A DNA stretch of 64,000 nucleotides from Vesta saturnalis. Taxonomy: Eukaryota; Arthropoda; Insecta; Coleoptera; Lampyridae. Made by a program: the position numbers and the translations under genes. Shown here one piece after another: positions 48,330 to 58,557 of the stretch; position 1 is the stretch's first letter; each line of letters opens with the position of its first letter. The stretch covers positions 1,821,001-1,885,000 of the forward strand of contig JARFJB010002198.1 in the NCBI GenBank assembly GCA_036346205.1. Reading direction: 5' to 3'. A model generated the notes under the pieces. That model saw nothing but the letters and a program-made list of their open reading frames with translations, was not told where the DNA came from and did not search any database.

Positions 48330-50160
48330 TTTAGTAATATCTTGAATGTTACTCAATTCTAACCAAAATTGCCAATTGCCACAGACTCAAATTTTCAAAT
48401 CCCTGCATTTCTTCAGTAATAAAAAAAAATTGTAAACTTCTCCATTCATTAATGCAAATAGTGCTGTCAATTATTGTTATTGTGTTAAATTGCGCATAAC
48501 ATGGGTAGTTCCACCAAACGTAGTTTTCTACTTCTGCTGAAGGCTTTTTTTGGAAGAATAAATTCAAATTCCGAAAATAAAAAATCGTTGACAGGTAATT
48601 TTTTTAAACATTTCCTCTGCAGCTGTAGTGTAAAAATTTAAAATTTTTATTTTGATTTGTGTTTGACTGTATGCATTTAATGATTGAAAAATAACATGTG
48701 GATCAGCTCCAATAAATATATTTTCAAGTTGTAAATAATTAGAGGGTTGCAAAGTATTTCTTGTTATATTATCTGTTAATTTTTCAGGTTTTATAAAATT
48801 TTGACAAAATTGCAATAGCAAACGTTTGCTTTCTTTTTGCCAGCTAAAAATTAATGATGTTTTAGATTTGAATAATGCGTTGAACAGGTTTAAAAAATTT
48901 AATGCATATTTTAAGAATCCCATGTAACCAGCTGTTCAGGATTTTTTAATTTCTGTAATATTAAATTCGCACTGTTTAGTGTGTCTTCAAAAAATGTAAT
49001 TTCAAAGAAGGACGTTAAAATTTTGCAATTAATTAGTATGCGTTCAACACACTGATGCCTGGATAACCATCGCGTTCCCGAAAGTTTTAGTGTCTTATAA
49101 TGTTTAGCTTGAAAAAAATCTTGCATTTCCCTCAGCTGATCACATCTTTTGAAACTGCCCGCCAATACATGTGTATACTTCTCCTATGAGATCCTCTAAA
49201 TCATTTGGAAGGGCTTTACAAGCCTTATTGGTGACTAAAGCTGCAGAATGAGAAATGCAACGTAAGAGAATAGCATGAGGGACATCAGACCTCAGTGTTG
49301 AAAAAAAAAGAATTTTGTTTGCCTACCATTACTGCAGCTCCTTCACAAACCAATATTGTATGTTTCTCAACGGTATATTTAAAAAAAAATTTTTTTTAAC
49401 CGTCTCATATATTTTTTCAGCTGTTCCGTCCTTGGCATCTATATGTATAAGTTCCAATAATCTACATTTCAGGCAGTTCGTAATTGAATTTACAAATTGT
49501 ACCACAAGAGTGAGTATTTTTTCTGTTGCTATTGTACTTTCGCCGCATAAAATTGAAAAATTATTCTACAAATTACGAAATAACCGTTTTACATTAAAAT
49601 ACAGTAAAAAACTACTTACTGTTTTAAAAATATTCTCCAAACCTTGAGTTTCTGACGCTGCCAACACATTTGAAATTACTGCCGTAGATTTCTTGCGTTT
49701 CAGCGTCATGTCTTGGATTGTCCGGTAATCTGGGGCAATCTTCTTCAATACTGAATCAGGTGGTCTACGCTTTGAAACGAAACATTGTGATCAGTGATTA
49801 AAGCTGCTAATCTCAATTCCGCAGCCTTAACTTCTGTTTCATGTTTTTGTTTTTTTTGCAAACTCTGGTTCGTTGACAACAAAATGTGGATCTAATTTTT
49901 GCGTTGTCTTTCGCAGTTTCAGTTTTTCACATGAAAGGTTGTAGCCGAATGTTTTTGTAACTCGCTTTTACTACAACTTAAAACTTTGTTACATGCGATA
50001 CACTTGCATTTATTTTTGCTTGTGGGAATGGGCTGAACCGAAGTTTTAAAATTTTCGTCATTCGTCCACTTGAACGAAAACACTCTTTCTTTCGATTTAA
50101 AAACGGATTTACTCTTCTCCGCATCATTACCACTATCACTATCACTAGAAATGAATACGA
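48330..50160 (-). pseudogene. hAT transposase relic (ZBED/SCAND3-like)
   Basis: Minus strand. A BED-like zinc finger (CKCIACNKVLSC...ELQKHSATTFH, about 50010-49930) starts the protein, with a basic Lys/Ser region before it. The catalytic part includes KKIAPDYRTIQDM (49748), VCEGAAVMVGKQNSF (about 49345), where the usual Asp of DGA is Glu, then LRSDVPHAILLRCISHSAAL and CKALPNDLEDLI. Downstream are REMQDFFQAKHYKTLKLSGT and RWLSRHQCVERIL (about 49080). A later hydrophobic LINE-like FLLYF block lies out of frame. Frames are broken at four or more points. No 8-bp target duplication or TIR was found. Confidence 0.82.
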
Positions 50161-50405
50161 TGGTGCGTAATTACTATCGAACTAGGTACAATAATTAATA
50201 AAGTTTATTAGTAGGTAAGTGAAGCAAATGAACAGAATGGAATTGCAATAGTTTTATAAATATGTTTTAGATTGTAAGCGCTCTTCAGAAATGCTATTCT
50301 ACGACTTTTATAAACACGGTTCTCAAGAACCAAATCTCCGCTCCGGCTCCAATTAACAGAATTACTATAGATTAGGCAGATTAGCACGAAAAATGGGTTA
50401 ACGTT

Positions 50406-50538
50406 AAACTAATTGCAATACAATTTCTGTGAGTGTTTTCCTAATGGAAATTTTCTGTAGAAAACGATGGTGAAAAGTCTACTACAACATGATGACGCGT
50501 TTCTCCAATATGGCGGATTTTCCAAAATGGCTGACCAT
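50406..50538 (+). repeat. Left TIR of Academ-like element
   Basis: Inverted partner of 55662-55793 with about 85% identity by eye. Confidence 0.85.
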
Positions 50539-50650
50539 TATTTGGTACATTGTATATAGAACTTGAAATTAAAATTCCAGTCCGTGAACGATTAACACAA
50601 TAAACAATTATGATTATATGAAAGTAGGCTACACACAGTTTCAACATTTT

Positions 50651-50824
50651 TGGGGGATTAGGCACGTGCGGTGCATGGATTTTGGGGAAACTATGACACT
50701 TGTAGCTTGTTTCCTGGCAGGATGTTTTACAAATATACCAGAAACCTATTACATAGTGCCCCAGAAAACAAGTTAGTTGAGTCATAGCTTCCCCAAATTC
50801 CATGCACCGCACGTCCCTGTGGGG
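50651..50824. repeat. Palindrome 1 between the gene and the left TIR
   Basis: GCACGTGCGGTGCATGG...TTGGGGAA (50661-50690) pairs with TTCCCCAAATTCCATGCACC (50788-50807) and GCACGTCCC beyond it, with about 80 bp between the arms. Confidence 0.85.
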
Positions 50825-50857
50825 GATATAGAGTAACAGTATACAATATGTGAGTAA

Positions 50858-50985
50858 CAATTGAGGCTTTTGCGGGAAAAACGATAAAGGTAAATTTTTT
50901 TCTGAAATTGAGTTAGTTATCCAATTCAATTTCGAAAAAGAATATAGCGTCATCGTTTTTCCCTCAAAAGCCTCAATTGTAATAG
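50858..50985. repeat. Palindrome 2 between the gene and the left TIR
   Basis: CAATTGAGGCTTTTGCGGGAA pairs with TTCCCTCAAAAGCCTCAATTG on the opposite side, and an inner ATTGAGTTAG/ATCCAATTCAA pair suggests a longer fold. Arms are about 50 bp. It could be a MITE or a structural element of the 3' region. Confidence 0.8.
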
Positions 50986-51076
50986 AAAACATTTACTTAA
51001 AGTTTATTCAATTAAAATGCTTTTGAGTTCAAAATAATTGTTTATTCATTTATTTATTTACAATAATAGTTTTATC

Positions 51077-52415
51077 TCAATCATCGTCCAAGTCCACTTC
51101 CATAGAATTGCAGCAGCTTTTACCTCTACAAACTGTGCACGCATCTGTGCACAGTATACCCTGTCGTTTGCATATACATTGCAGAGTTGCACATTGACCT
51201 TTGATACAGCCACATTTTACAAATTTCAGTAAATGGGTTGGTGCTGGTGCTTGACTCATTCTAATAGGAGTCAATCTTCCATCCTTCACTTCAAATCCCC
51301 ACTGTAATGGATCCATAGCAATACCCATCCACTGTTGCACCTGATGATATACCCTGAAATAATGAAATTTGCTTGCATCCTCTGTAGGAGGAAAAACTTT
51401 CGGTTTTACATGGATTGTTGATTTTGTTGCCTTTGAAGTGAAAGTTCGAAGTCTCATATCATGTAATGTGCTGTTTCCTGTTCTTCCATACAAAGATATA
51501 ATGGCATTCAGACCCGCATTTATGATTTCTTCTGTGGATTTTTGAGAAGTTTGGAAAATTGCAGCACTCTTTGAAGGTATCTGATTTTCTTAACAGTTTT
51601 ATGGAGTCACTTTTCCCTAATCCAAATGGTTTCGAGGTGGTATCACATCCTAATATGGCATGAGCAAATAAGATGTGAGAGCAGACGTCACTACTCAATG
51701 CGTTTACAATTTTTCTAATATCATAGATAGTTACGGTTTTGGAAGATTTGTTAGGTTCTGGGCGAAGAAAAGTATCACATAAGTTTTCTTGAAAATGATG
51801 GAGTAGTATGAGAAGATCGGTGTCTTCTCCAACAATGGCTGTAGGATGACTTTTTGCCGACTCTATAGCTTCCATAACGATCAAGACGTCTGTATCACTA
51901 GGAGATTGCTTTGTTTTACACCCAGCTTCGTGTAATTGTTCTACTAATTGAGCAATGAAAGCTTGTTTATTTTCTTTATTACTCAAAAATAATTCTTTCT
52001 TGATGGCAATGGAGGTTGAAGTAGTTAAATTTACTTTAGGTCCTACAATACCTCGGTTTCTTTTTAAATGAGCTTCTGATTTTGTGGAAAACGTATGTTC
52101 ATATCCGTTTAACACAATTGTAGCCTGGCCATACTTTGTTAGCACATATCTCACATAGGCACATAACAGTTCATCGAATGTCTGTTTCTGACTCCAAGGA
52201 AGGCGATGTAATAACCAACCACCATCTGTCACGAATTGCAAATTTTCAGGCAAGTTAGCAACACCTGGCACTTGCTCTTTAATATAATTGGCAAGCTGGA
52301 ACTTCCCAGATACCCTCATAAACCCATGCTTATCGAATAAACTAGCTGGATATGAGCAAAGCTCGTAACGGAAAACCTCATGCAAATCGACGCCACTGGT
52401 CTGAGCACAAAGCAA
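51077..52415 (-). pseudogene. XPG/FEN-like nuclease domain and Cys-rich (CXC-like) tail
   Basis: Two overlapping frames in different phases. The first (51459-52415) reads like a FEN/XPG PIN-type nuclease: VTDGGWLLHRLPW with the first acidic residue, FDELLCAYVRYVLTKYG, an ESAKSHPTAIVGEDTDLLIL acidic cluster, and an ILGCDTTSKPFGLGKS block corresponding to the H3TH region (compare LGcDY..GIGp). The second (51077-51493) continues with VQQWMGIAMDPLQWGF, then CGCIKGQCATLQCICKRQG, then a Cys cluster of about ten residues like tesmin/TSO1 CXC domains. A one-base frameshift lies between them near 51480. Catalytic acids appear present. The likely role is cleavage of DNA flaps or ends during transposition; this is inferred. 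Confidence 0.78.
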
Positions 52416-52479
52416 CAGGCGCTAAAATAATAATTCCGGTTCAATAACAAAGGTTTCTCCTTTTAACTTGACAGATTGC

Positions 52480-54510
52480 ACTGCTTGCATTGGTTTCACC
52501 TGTTTGCTCTTTCTGAAAGAGAATTCAGATACTTTTTTTGCCAGTCATGTCATCAAGGATTCTCTTCCCAATTTCTTCTGCTAGTTCAGGATTTACATCA
52601 CTTCCATAAGTAACTCCCGTGACAATGTTCCGCAGATTGCTGTCTCGCTCGAATACATTAAGCTGTTCTACATACATTATTACTTTTTGTGTATCTCCTG
52701 TATCGCGTGCAATTCTTGCGCTGGTCATAGTAACATGTTGCTCACTTGATGTATGCTTTACTGAAGCAAATTCCTGCTTTCATTCAAATGGGCGCAAATA
52801 GGGCGTGACATAACCCAGACAAGCTTCTGCTGTTCTGTCATACCCTTTACATGAGTCATTCCTCCGAATCCTTTTATGTTCTTCATTAAAACCTGTTCAA
52901 TAACCAAATCAGTGGAAAGACCACCCCAAAACTTACCACTTCTACGGACAACATGCAGACCACTTGTAAAAGCCGTGTGTACATCAGGAGCTTCAAATTC
53001 AAGCTCAATCATTCTTTCATAGTAGAGGCGTGCAGAGCTGGCATATGAATTATGGCCACATGCTGCAAAAAAAGGCAATATCAATTTCCTGTCCTTTCAG
53101 CTTTTAAGAACTGTTTCAGGATATTAACCATTTCCAAATACTGCAACCAAAGTCGAGGTGTCCTGTAAGCTTTAAGTTCTTCTTTGGCCTTTAGCAGTTT
53201 GGTTGAAATTTCAACAACAGCCTCATTTGTAACGTCCTTAGCAGGTAACTCCTCATTAAGAAGACTATTAAATAATGATCTAGCAGCCTGTACATCGTCC
53301 TGATCATCTAGAGCTTGTGTTGCTAGAATCGTGTTTAAGACCGATAAAACAATAAGATGACTACGAATTGCTCTTGCAATAGCTTTCCCAGAAAGGATAT
53401 GCTTTACAGCATTTCCTGCATATATATCCTGTGGTTCATTAGCTATGATGCCAAGTGCTTTGTGGAAAAGGGGTTGGTCGAATGTTATAATAGGGATCTG
53501 GCTGTATCGCTTGGCATGGTTAGAAACAAAAGACAGCGTTGAGAGAATACACGTCTCATGTTAATCATTGGCAGAAAGATCACAGATGAAACACCAGGAT
53601 GGTTACCTTTATGTAGTAGTTGGCATACACCTTGCCATCCTGGAGCAGTATTGCTGAGAAAATATGAAATGTTCAGTAAAATATCCAGGTTTGCAGATGG
53701 GTCACTGTACGCGATATCCTTAATGGTATTATACGTTAATGAACGCATTCCACCGGCCTGTGGATAATATGTCTTTATTGGGATTTACCCCAACCTCCTC
53801 AGTTCTTCAAATGAAACTTGGCATTTCTTAATGACGGTTGAAAACTTTCCAGCTGGAGTGACAGCCGCGATAATGCCCATTCCATGAAAAGTACCACGGC
53901 CATCCAATGTAATAATATTGTGATCAATATTATCAGCTGCATATTGAACGAATTTATGAGGACTTTCCGAAGGTTCTAAAGGGACAGGTATGGTAGTTCC
54001 TCTTTCTAGTGCGGCTGAACATTCTAAACGAATCACTTCGGAATAGGAGCTACATAATACCATATGATTCACCGCCTCAACTACAAATCTCGAGTTTGTG
54101 CTGTCATGTAATTGAACTGCCAGTCTTATCTGCAATGGTGCAACTAAGACTCGTGGGCGCACTGCTTGCATCACTGCCTGCCCTATAGAAGCAACTTTTC
54201 TTTCCTTGTTGGTTTTACCAGTAACTAGAACTGATAATAGCATCCTTAAGGAATCAGGAATATAGCTTACATTATAGTCAACACTGCTCATGTTTTCAAT
54301 TGGTGGAAATACTTCTGGATCTACAGGGATATCTTTAATATCATTCCTTATTATTTCAGCAGCTGCCATAATGATATTTTTTCGATCCTCACCTACATCT
54401 TCATGGCTTTGACTGTGGTACCCTTGCAACACATATGCAGCTGTACTTTTGAAAGTAACGACATTAGCAGTGCCTGCATTGTTCCTATAAAAATATTATC
54501 TTCAAAATGC
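52480..54510 (-). pseudogene. Central region of the Academ-like protein
   Basis: Frames chain with several breaks: KSTAAYVLQGYHSQSHEDVG near 54430; a 215-codon block with VLVTGKTNKERKVASIGQAV and ALERGTTIPVPLEPSESPH, then GTFHGMGIIAAVTPAGKFS (54432-53785); then PSANLDILLNISYFL near 53690; and AACGHNSYASSARLYYERM with STDLVIEQVLMKNIKGFGG (53084-52758). The last motif I recall from many uncharacterised arthropod proteins. Its function is not known to me. It lies between the zinc modules and the nuclease, so it may hold the transposase core; Asp/Glu assignments cannot be made by eye. Confidence 0.6.
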
Positions 54511-54551
54511 TCTTTCAGTTTTAGTTTCATATAAGTGGACAATATGGTTCA

Positions 54552-55220
54552 TTATTTTCTGGTACGCATTTTTTCAACAAGCTCTTTAACAGTAGTTTGA
54601 TCGTCATCATTTTCCTCCATGTATTTAGTTACTTGGAGAAAAATTTCCTGTCGGACTGAGTCCTCTGCAGGACCTGAAGATGTTGTAGTTAAAGGGGTAT
54701 CAGTGAACTGCATTGGAATTAATTTTCCAGTATGAAAATTGACAGAACACTGTTTGTGGTAACATGCATCTACAGCATATAAATCAAACACATTTTCGAT
54801 ACGTCTTTTAACTTTGTCTGCCCACTCATCACTGCGTTCGTTGCATTTCCTCAAAACTGATGATTTGAATTCAACTGTTCGTGCGTAAAACCAAGCATTT
54901 TTCTTTCTCTCCCTGAAGAATACACTTATCTCAATACCACAGAAAAAACATTTTTTTCTAAAATCAAACTGGGATTCACATGACCGCAGAACACGGGAAG
55001 TTGTGGGATCTGATTTTTTCTCCTGGAATGGAGTCTTCAAATTAACAAAACGCGCTCTACATTTCTTGTGCACCTTCTGTCCAACACAAACGTGAAACGA
55101 AGATATTTTTCTCTCCCTGCATGTTTTCTTTATTCCAGTCATTCCTCTTTCAGTGAGTACAGATACATCGTCATTTTCTTGAAACAGCTCGTCACAAATG
55201 AAACACTTTTCCATCTCCAT
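54552..55220 (-). pseudogene. N-terminal zinc-binding modules of the Academ-like protein
   Basis: ATG at 55220 (upstream codon TTG is not a start) begins MEMEKCFICDELFQ. A first module has C-x2-C (residues 6 and 9), then VGQKVHKKCRARF giving H-x3-C. A second module has CFFCGIEISVFFRER (C-x2-C) and CYHKQCSVNF (C-x-H-x3-C) after it. The two similar units suggest a duplicated zinc-binding fold for DNA contact. A coding tail ends RTRK at 54552, where the frame shifts; the continuation begins about 54540 in another frame. Confidence 0.7.
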
Positions 55221-55349
55221 TTTCAATGCATCTCAGAACAACTCGCTAGAACCTGCAACAAATTTGTTTATTATATATTTTTATATATAATAAAAAGTTA
55301 TAATTTTTTATATAATTTTTTTATTAAAATATTGGTGCACTTGGCTACA

Positions 55350-55415
55350 ACTATCACTCTAACGCACTAGTGTGTTAAAAAAATTTTACCGCACTAGTGC
55401 GTGAAATGATAGTTA
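55350..55415. repeat. Short palindrome near the right TIR
   Basis: CTATCACTCTAACGCACTAG pairs with CTAGTGCGTGAAATGATAG around a TTAAAAAAATTTTA centre, giving a stem of about 28 bp. A second GC/T-rich repeat AAACTCGCTTGCGGCTCG follows near 55505. Confidence 0.8.
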
Positions 55416-55661
55416 CCGCGCTGACTTGTTTGTTGTAGATAAAATTGTATTCACAACTCGCGTGGTAAAGGTTTTAAGTGCACTCAAAGTAAAGTTTTAA
55501 AAACTCGCTTGCGGCTCGTTTCGTAAACTTCACTTTGCTTGCGCTATAAGCCTACTTAACACACTTATTATGTAATATACTATTATCGAACGACAACAGA
55601 AAATATAATATTAACATTAACAAATAATAATATGATAAAATACGTATAACTGTCTCTAATA

Positions 55662-55793
55662 ATGGGCAGCCATTTTGAAAATTCCGCCATATTGAATAAA
55701 CGCGTCACTTAGAGTGGTAGACTTTTCACCATAGTTTTCTACGGGAAATTCTCATTAGGAAACCACTCTCATAAATTGTATTGCAATTAGTTT
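55662..55793 (-). repeat. Right TIR of Academ-like element
   Basis: Inverted copy of 50406-50538. Confidence 0.85.
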
Positions 55794-56389
55794 GAGATTC
55801 CACATTAATTTTACTAGGCTACTACATCAGCGCAAGAATGTCAAAATTGGATTTCAATATACACGTTGATCACATTAATTCAATAACATACATTTGAAAA
55901 TTCTATATCTTCATTTTTTTAAATGGCACACCCTATATTTTTTTAATGCCTTGTCTTCGTCTATTAGTCGGCTTTCATTCAATATTGGTTATATCGGTTA
56001 CAGGATTTAAATGTGTTTCGTTTGTTTATATGTTAACTAATGCATTATAAAAAATAGAAAATTTGTTATGCAATTCAAAAAAAATAAAAAAACGAAAAAT
56101 TTTTAATAAAAAAAAATCTAAGATCAAAGTGAAAAAATATCTCTTTTTAAGCCGTATTGTAAAAAAAATCCCTTTATCCCTTTTTGTTTCAAATATCCCG
56201 CAAAAGTAGGATAATCCCCCATATACTATCACTGTATCGAAACGATTTAATCAGTTAACTACACACTCGAAAACAAACGAACATCAAGAAGTCAAAGCCG
56301 ATCGCTACAACGTGACAGTGTTGTTTTATTCTGGTCGCCGGTAATACATTTCACGTGCACATGCAGGACGCATTTCCGTATATTGTTTG
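55794..56389. other. Unassigned, fragment of the CACCCTG-ended family
   Basis: A GCACACCCTATATT block near 55926 resembles the inner motif of the DUF4817-type TIRs. No gene seen. Frames through the T/A-rich stretch at 56050-56230 are chance. Confidence 0.35.
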
Positions 56390-57100
56390 GAGTCAAGGAT
56401 TACAATTATGTCCTTTGCTTCACAAGTTCCTTAAGCATCGCAGCGCAAAAATCCAAATTACCTTGAATTTAAGAGCACATACATCATATATTAACGGTAC
56501 ATTATTGATCCAACGATTCTCACAATATTTTACGAATTATTATATAATTATGTCTTTCGTTTCAAGATCAAACTTAAGGATCACAGTGAAAAATCTGAAT
56601 CATCTGAATTTCAAAGCGCATAAATCATAGATTTATCGTATATTATTGACTCAACGATTCTTCCAATATTTTACGAGTTCTAATGCAATTGTGTCCTTCG
56701 CCTTAAGAGCAAAGTCACTTGAACATCGCAGTGCAAAAATTGAAATTACTGGAATTCAAGAGCACATTAATCACTGATGTATCATACATCATTAATTCAA
56801 TTTTCTAATACTTCTATGGTATTTTGTTTTTTGCTTCAAGAGTAAAGTCTCTTAAAGGCTGCAGCGCAAAAATCAAATTTACTTTAATCGAAGAGCGCAT
56901 AATTAGCGCATAATTCGTATGTACTTATTTTGTCAATTGCCCTGTTGTTTGTTGATTATAACATGCTGACTAGCTAACCCCCCACATACATTTTTTTTGG
57001 CTTAACTAAACGAGTGCAAAAGTTTTGCATTGTATTGTCGAAGAGCGCATAATTCCATAATGTCATCATCACATATGATTTGAGAAGTAGGCAGACGTTA
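56390..57100. repeat. Satellite-bearing dispersed repeat, copy 2 (inverted)
   Basis: About four tandem units with spacing 143, 145 and 133 bp, anchored at CAGCGCAAAA (56441), CAGTGAAAAA (56584), CAGTGCAAAA (56729) and CAGCGCAAAA (56862). A flank with ACTAAACGAGTGCAAAAG near 57003 matches, inverted, the flank of 37160-37745. Confidence 0.82.
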
Positions 57101-57730
57101 GAAAGTGTAACCCAGCAGCTAACGAGATAATCAGAACAATTGGGTTGCGTGGACAGAATGTTTAGTATTTGAACTAGACTTGTGAAAATCTTAAAACTAT
57201 TTGTTTTTTGTCTGTTGACTTTTTCAAACCAAAGTCAGCTAACGACCACGATAATTTTGATTGTTAAAGTTTCTAAAAAAACCGTTTATCTTAGATATAG
57301 TGATGTAACAATAAAATGCCCTTATATTATCCACTAGTGCAATAAAAAAGGGGGGGTTGTCATTAAGTAGAATCCACCAGTCCAAAGAAAAAAGGGGGGT
57401 TGTCTTTAAAAATCGAGCTTTGGAATTTTCTAAATAGTATACGTTGGTCCCAACAGCAGGGGCATACATTATGTGAAATATTTGTTGTTATTTGCACAAA
57501 CGCTAAAAATATTTCAAAATTGGCGCACGCTAGAGACATGGTGTTTCGCATCAAAATTATGCAACATTCCAAAAAGTTAATAAAAAGCGGAACATAGTAT
57601 TTAAAATAACGAAATAAGATCGGAGGTTACAGAAAGTGAAAGTATAGTAGCTGAAACGACTTCTTCCAATAGCCCGTCATTCTAATTTTCAGAAAAGCTT
57701 CACCGTTTTATTTAAGGCACTCAATGTATA
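57101..57730. other. Unassigned
   Basis: A short repeated phrase AAAAAGGGGGGGTTGTC (57348) / AAAAGGGGGGTTGTC (57390) is present; no gene supported. Confidence 0.4.
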
Positions 57731-58335
57731 CAGGGCTTTTCACGATGAGCGTTAATTAGACGTTTCTGGCAAACCAGACAACGGATCAACCTGAAAATTT
57801 GACAGTATGGATAAATTAATATGATTTATACGCCTAAAATATTTTAGATGTTGTGGCGTTGCCGCTTCTACTATAAAGTAGCGACTACTTTGATTTTTCA
57901 AATGGAACACCCTCTATATAATATCATATTATGATTTCCTATTACTTTGTCAACAACTTCATGTACTATTTCCCTATACCTATCTATTACCGTTTAAGAG
58001 ATATAAATTAATTTCGATTTTTTTTTTTACAAAACATGTACTTCTATAAACGCTGAACTCTCTGGTACTAAGACGATCAAATTCGAAATGGAGTGGAGTG
58101 ATACCATGAGGATCTTCACTTCGAGTCATATTTTTATTTGCCTCATACAGGGTCTTTAAAAAATGCAGATACTTTGTTCACATAAAAAAAAGGAACACCC
58201 TGTATATTTACACATTTTTGAGCTCTACATCCAATTTTAGATTGACTTTAATCAGATAATGCTATTTCGATTTCGAACTGTTTTCGAGATAAACTGTTTC
58301 AAACAGTGGTTTCCTTGTATTCATCACTTATTTTT
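57731..58335 (+). repeat. Left TIR of element G, with a ~255-bp extra segment
   Basis: 57731-57848 and 58106-58335 align to the right TIR. The intervening 57849-58105 has no partner there and contains GGAACACCCTC, another family motif. Confidence 0.85.
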
Positions 58336-58503
58336 GAAATTTAACAGATTCCGTTCGATGTTCCTTCATCAGCCACAGATAATATAATGAATAAATAATT
58401 ATTAAAATACTCTTCAACCATCAAATGAAACTTCTCTTCAAACAATAGTTTTATTAACTCTGACACACGAACTGAAAATAATTTCATGAATTAGTAAGTT
58501 AAT

Positions 58504-58557
58504 TCAATTATCAGTGTATTTCAGAATATGTTCGAACACATCTCCACCTCTACTTAA
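58504..58557 (-). pseudogene. C-terminal codons of element G transposase
   Basis: Continues the frame of 60901-61933 across the piggyBac insertion: SRGGDVFEHILKYTDN, then TGA (plus-strand TCA at 58504-58506). The GGxxFEH block is the usual end of this family (compare QHFEHLI in element F). Confidence 0.82.

Larger units (their letters stand above)
50406..55793 (-). mobile_element. Academ-like DNA transposon with ~135-bp TIRs
   Basis: Inverted repeats of about 133 bp close a 5.4-kb unit: left 50406-50538 and right 55662-55793. Shared blocks are ACTAATTGCAATACAATTT, GGTGAAAAGTCTAC, GACGCGTTT and CCAATATGGCGG. Inside is one minus-strand gene region (51077-55220). The flanks show no obvious target duplication. 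The gene content (zinc modules, XPG-like nuclease, Cys-rich tail) matches what is described for the Academ superfamily, but that is a recall-based assignment. Confidence 0.75.

Noticed and set aside
51038..51232. Plus-strand hydrophobic frame over the Cys-rich tail
   Set aside because: Antisense shadow of the Academ-like gene.
55068..55370. Plus-strand 100-codon frame
   Set aside because: Antisense to the zinc-module exon and includes the AT-rich right flank.
56026..56232. Phe-rich minus-strand frame
   Set aside because: Translation of poly-A-rich sequence.
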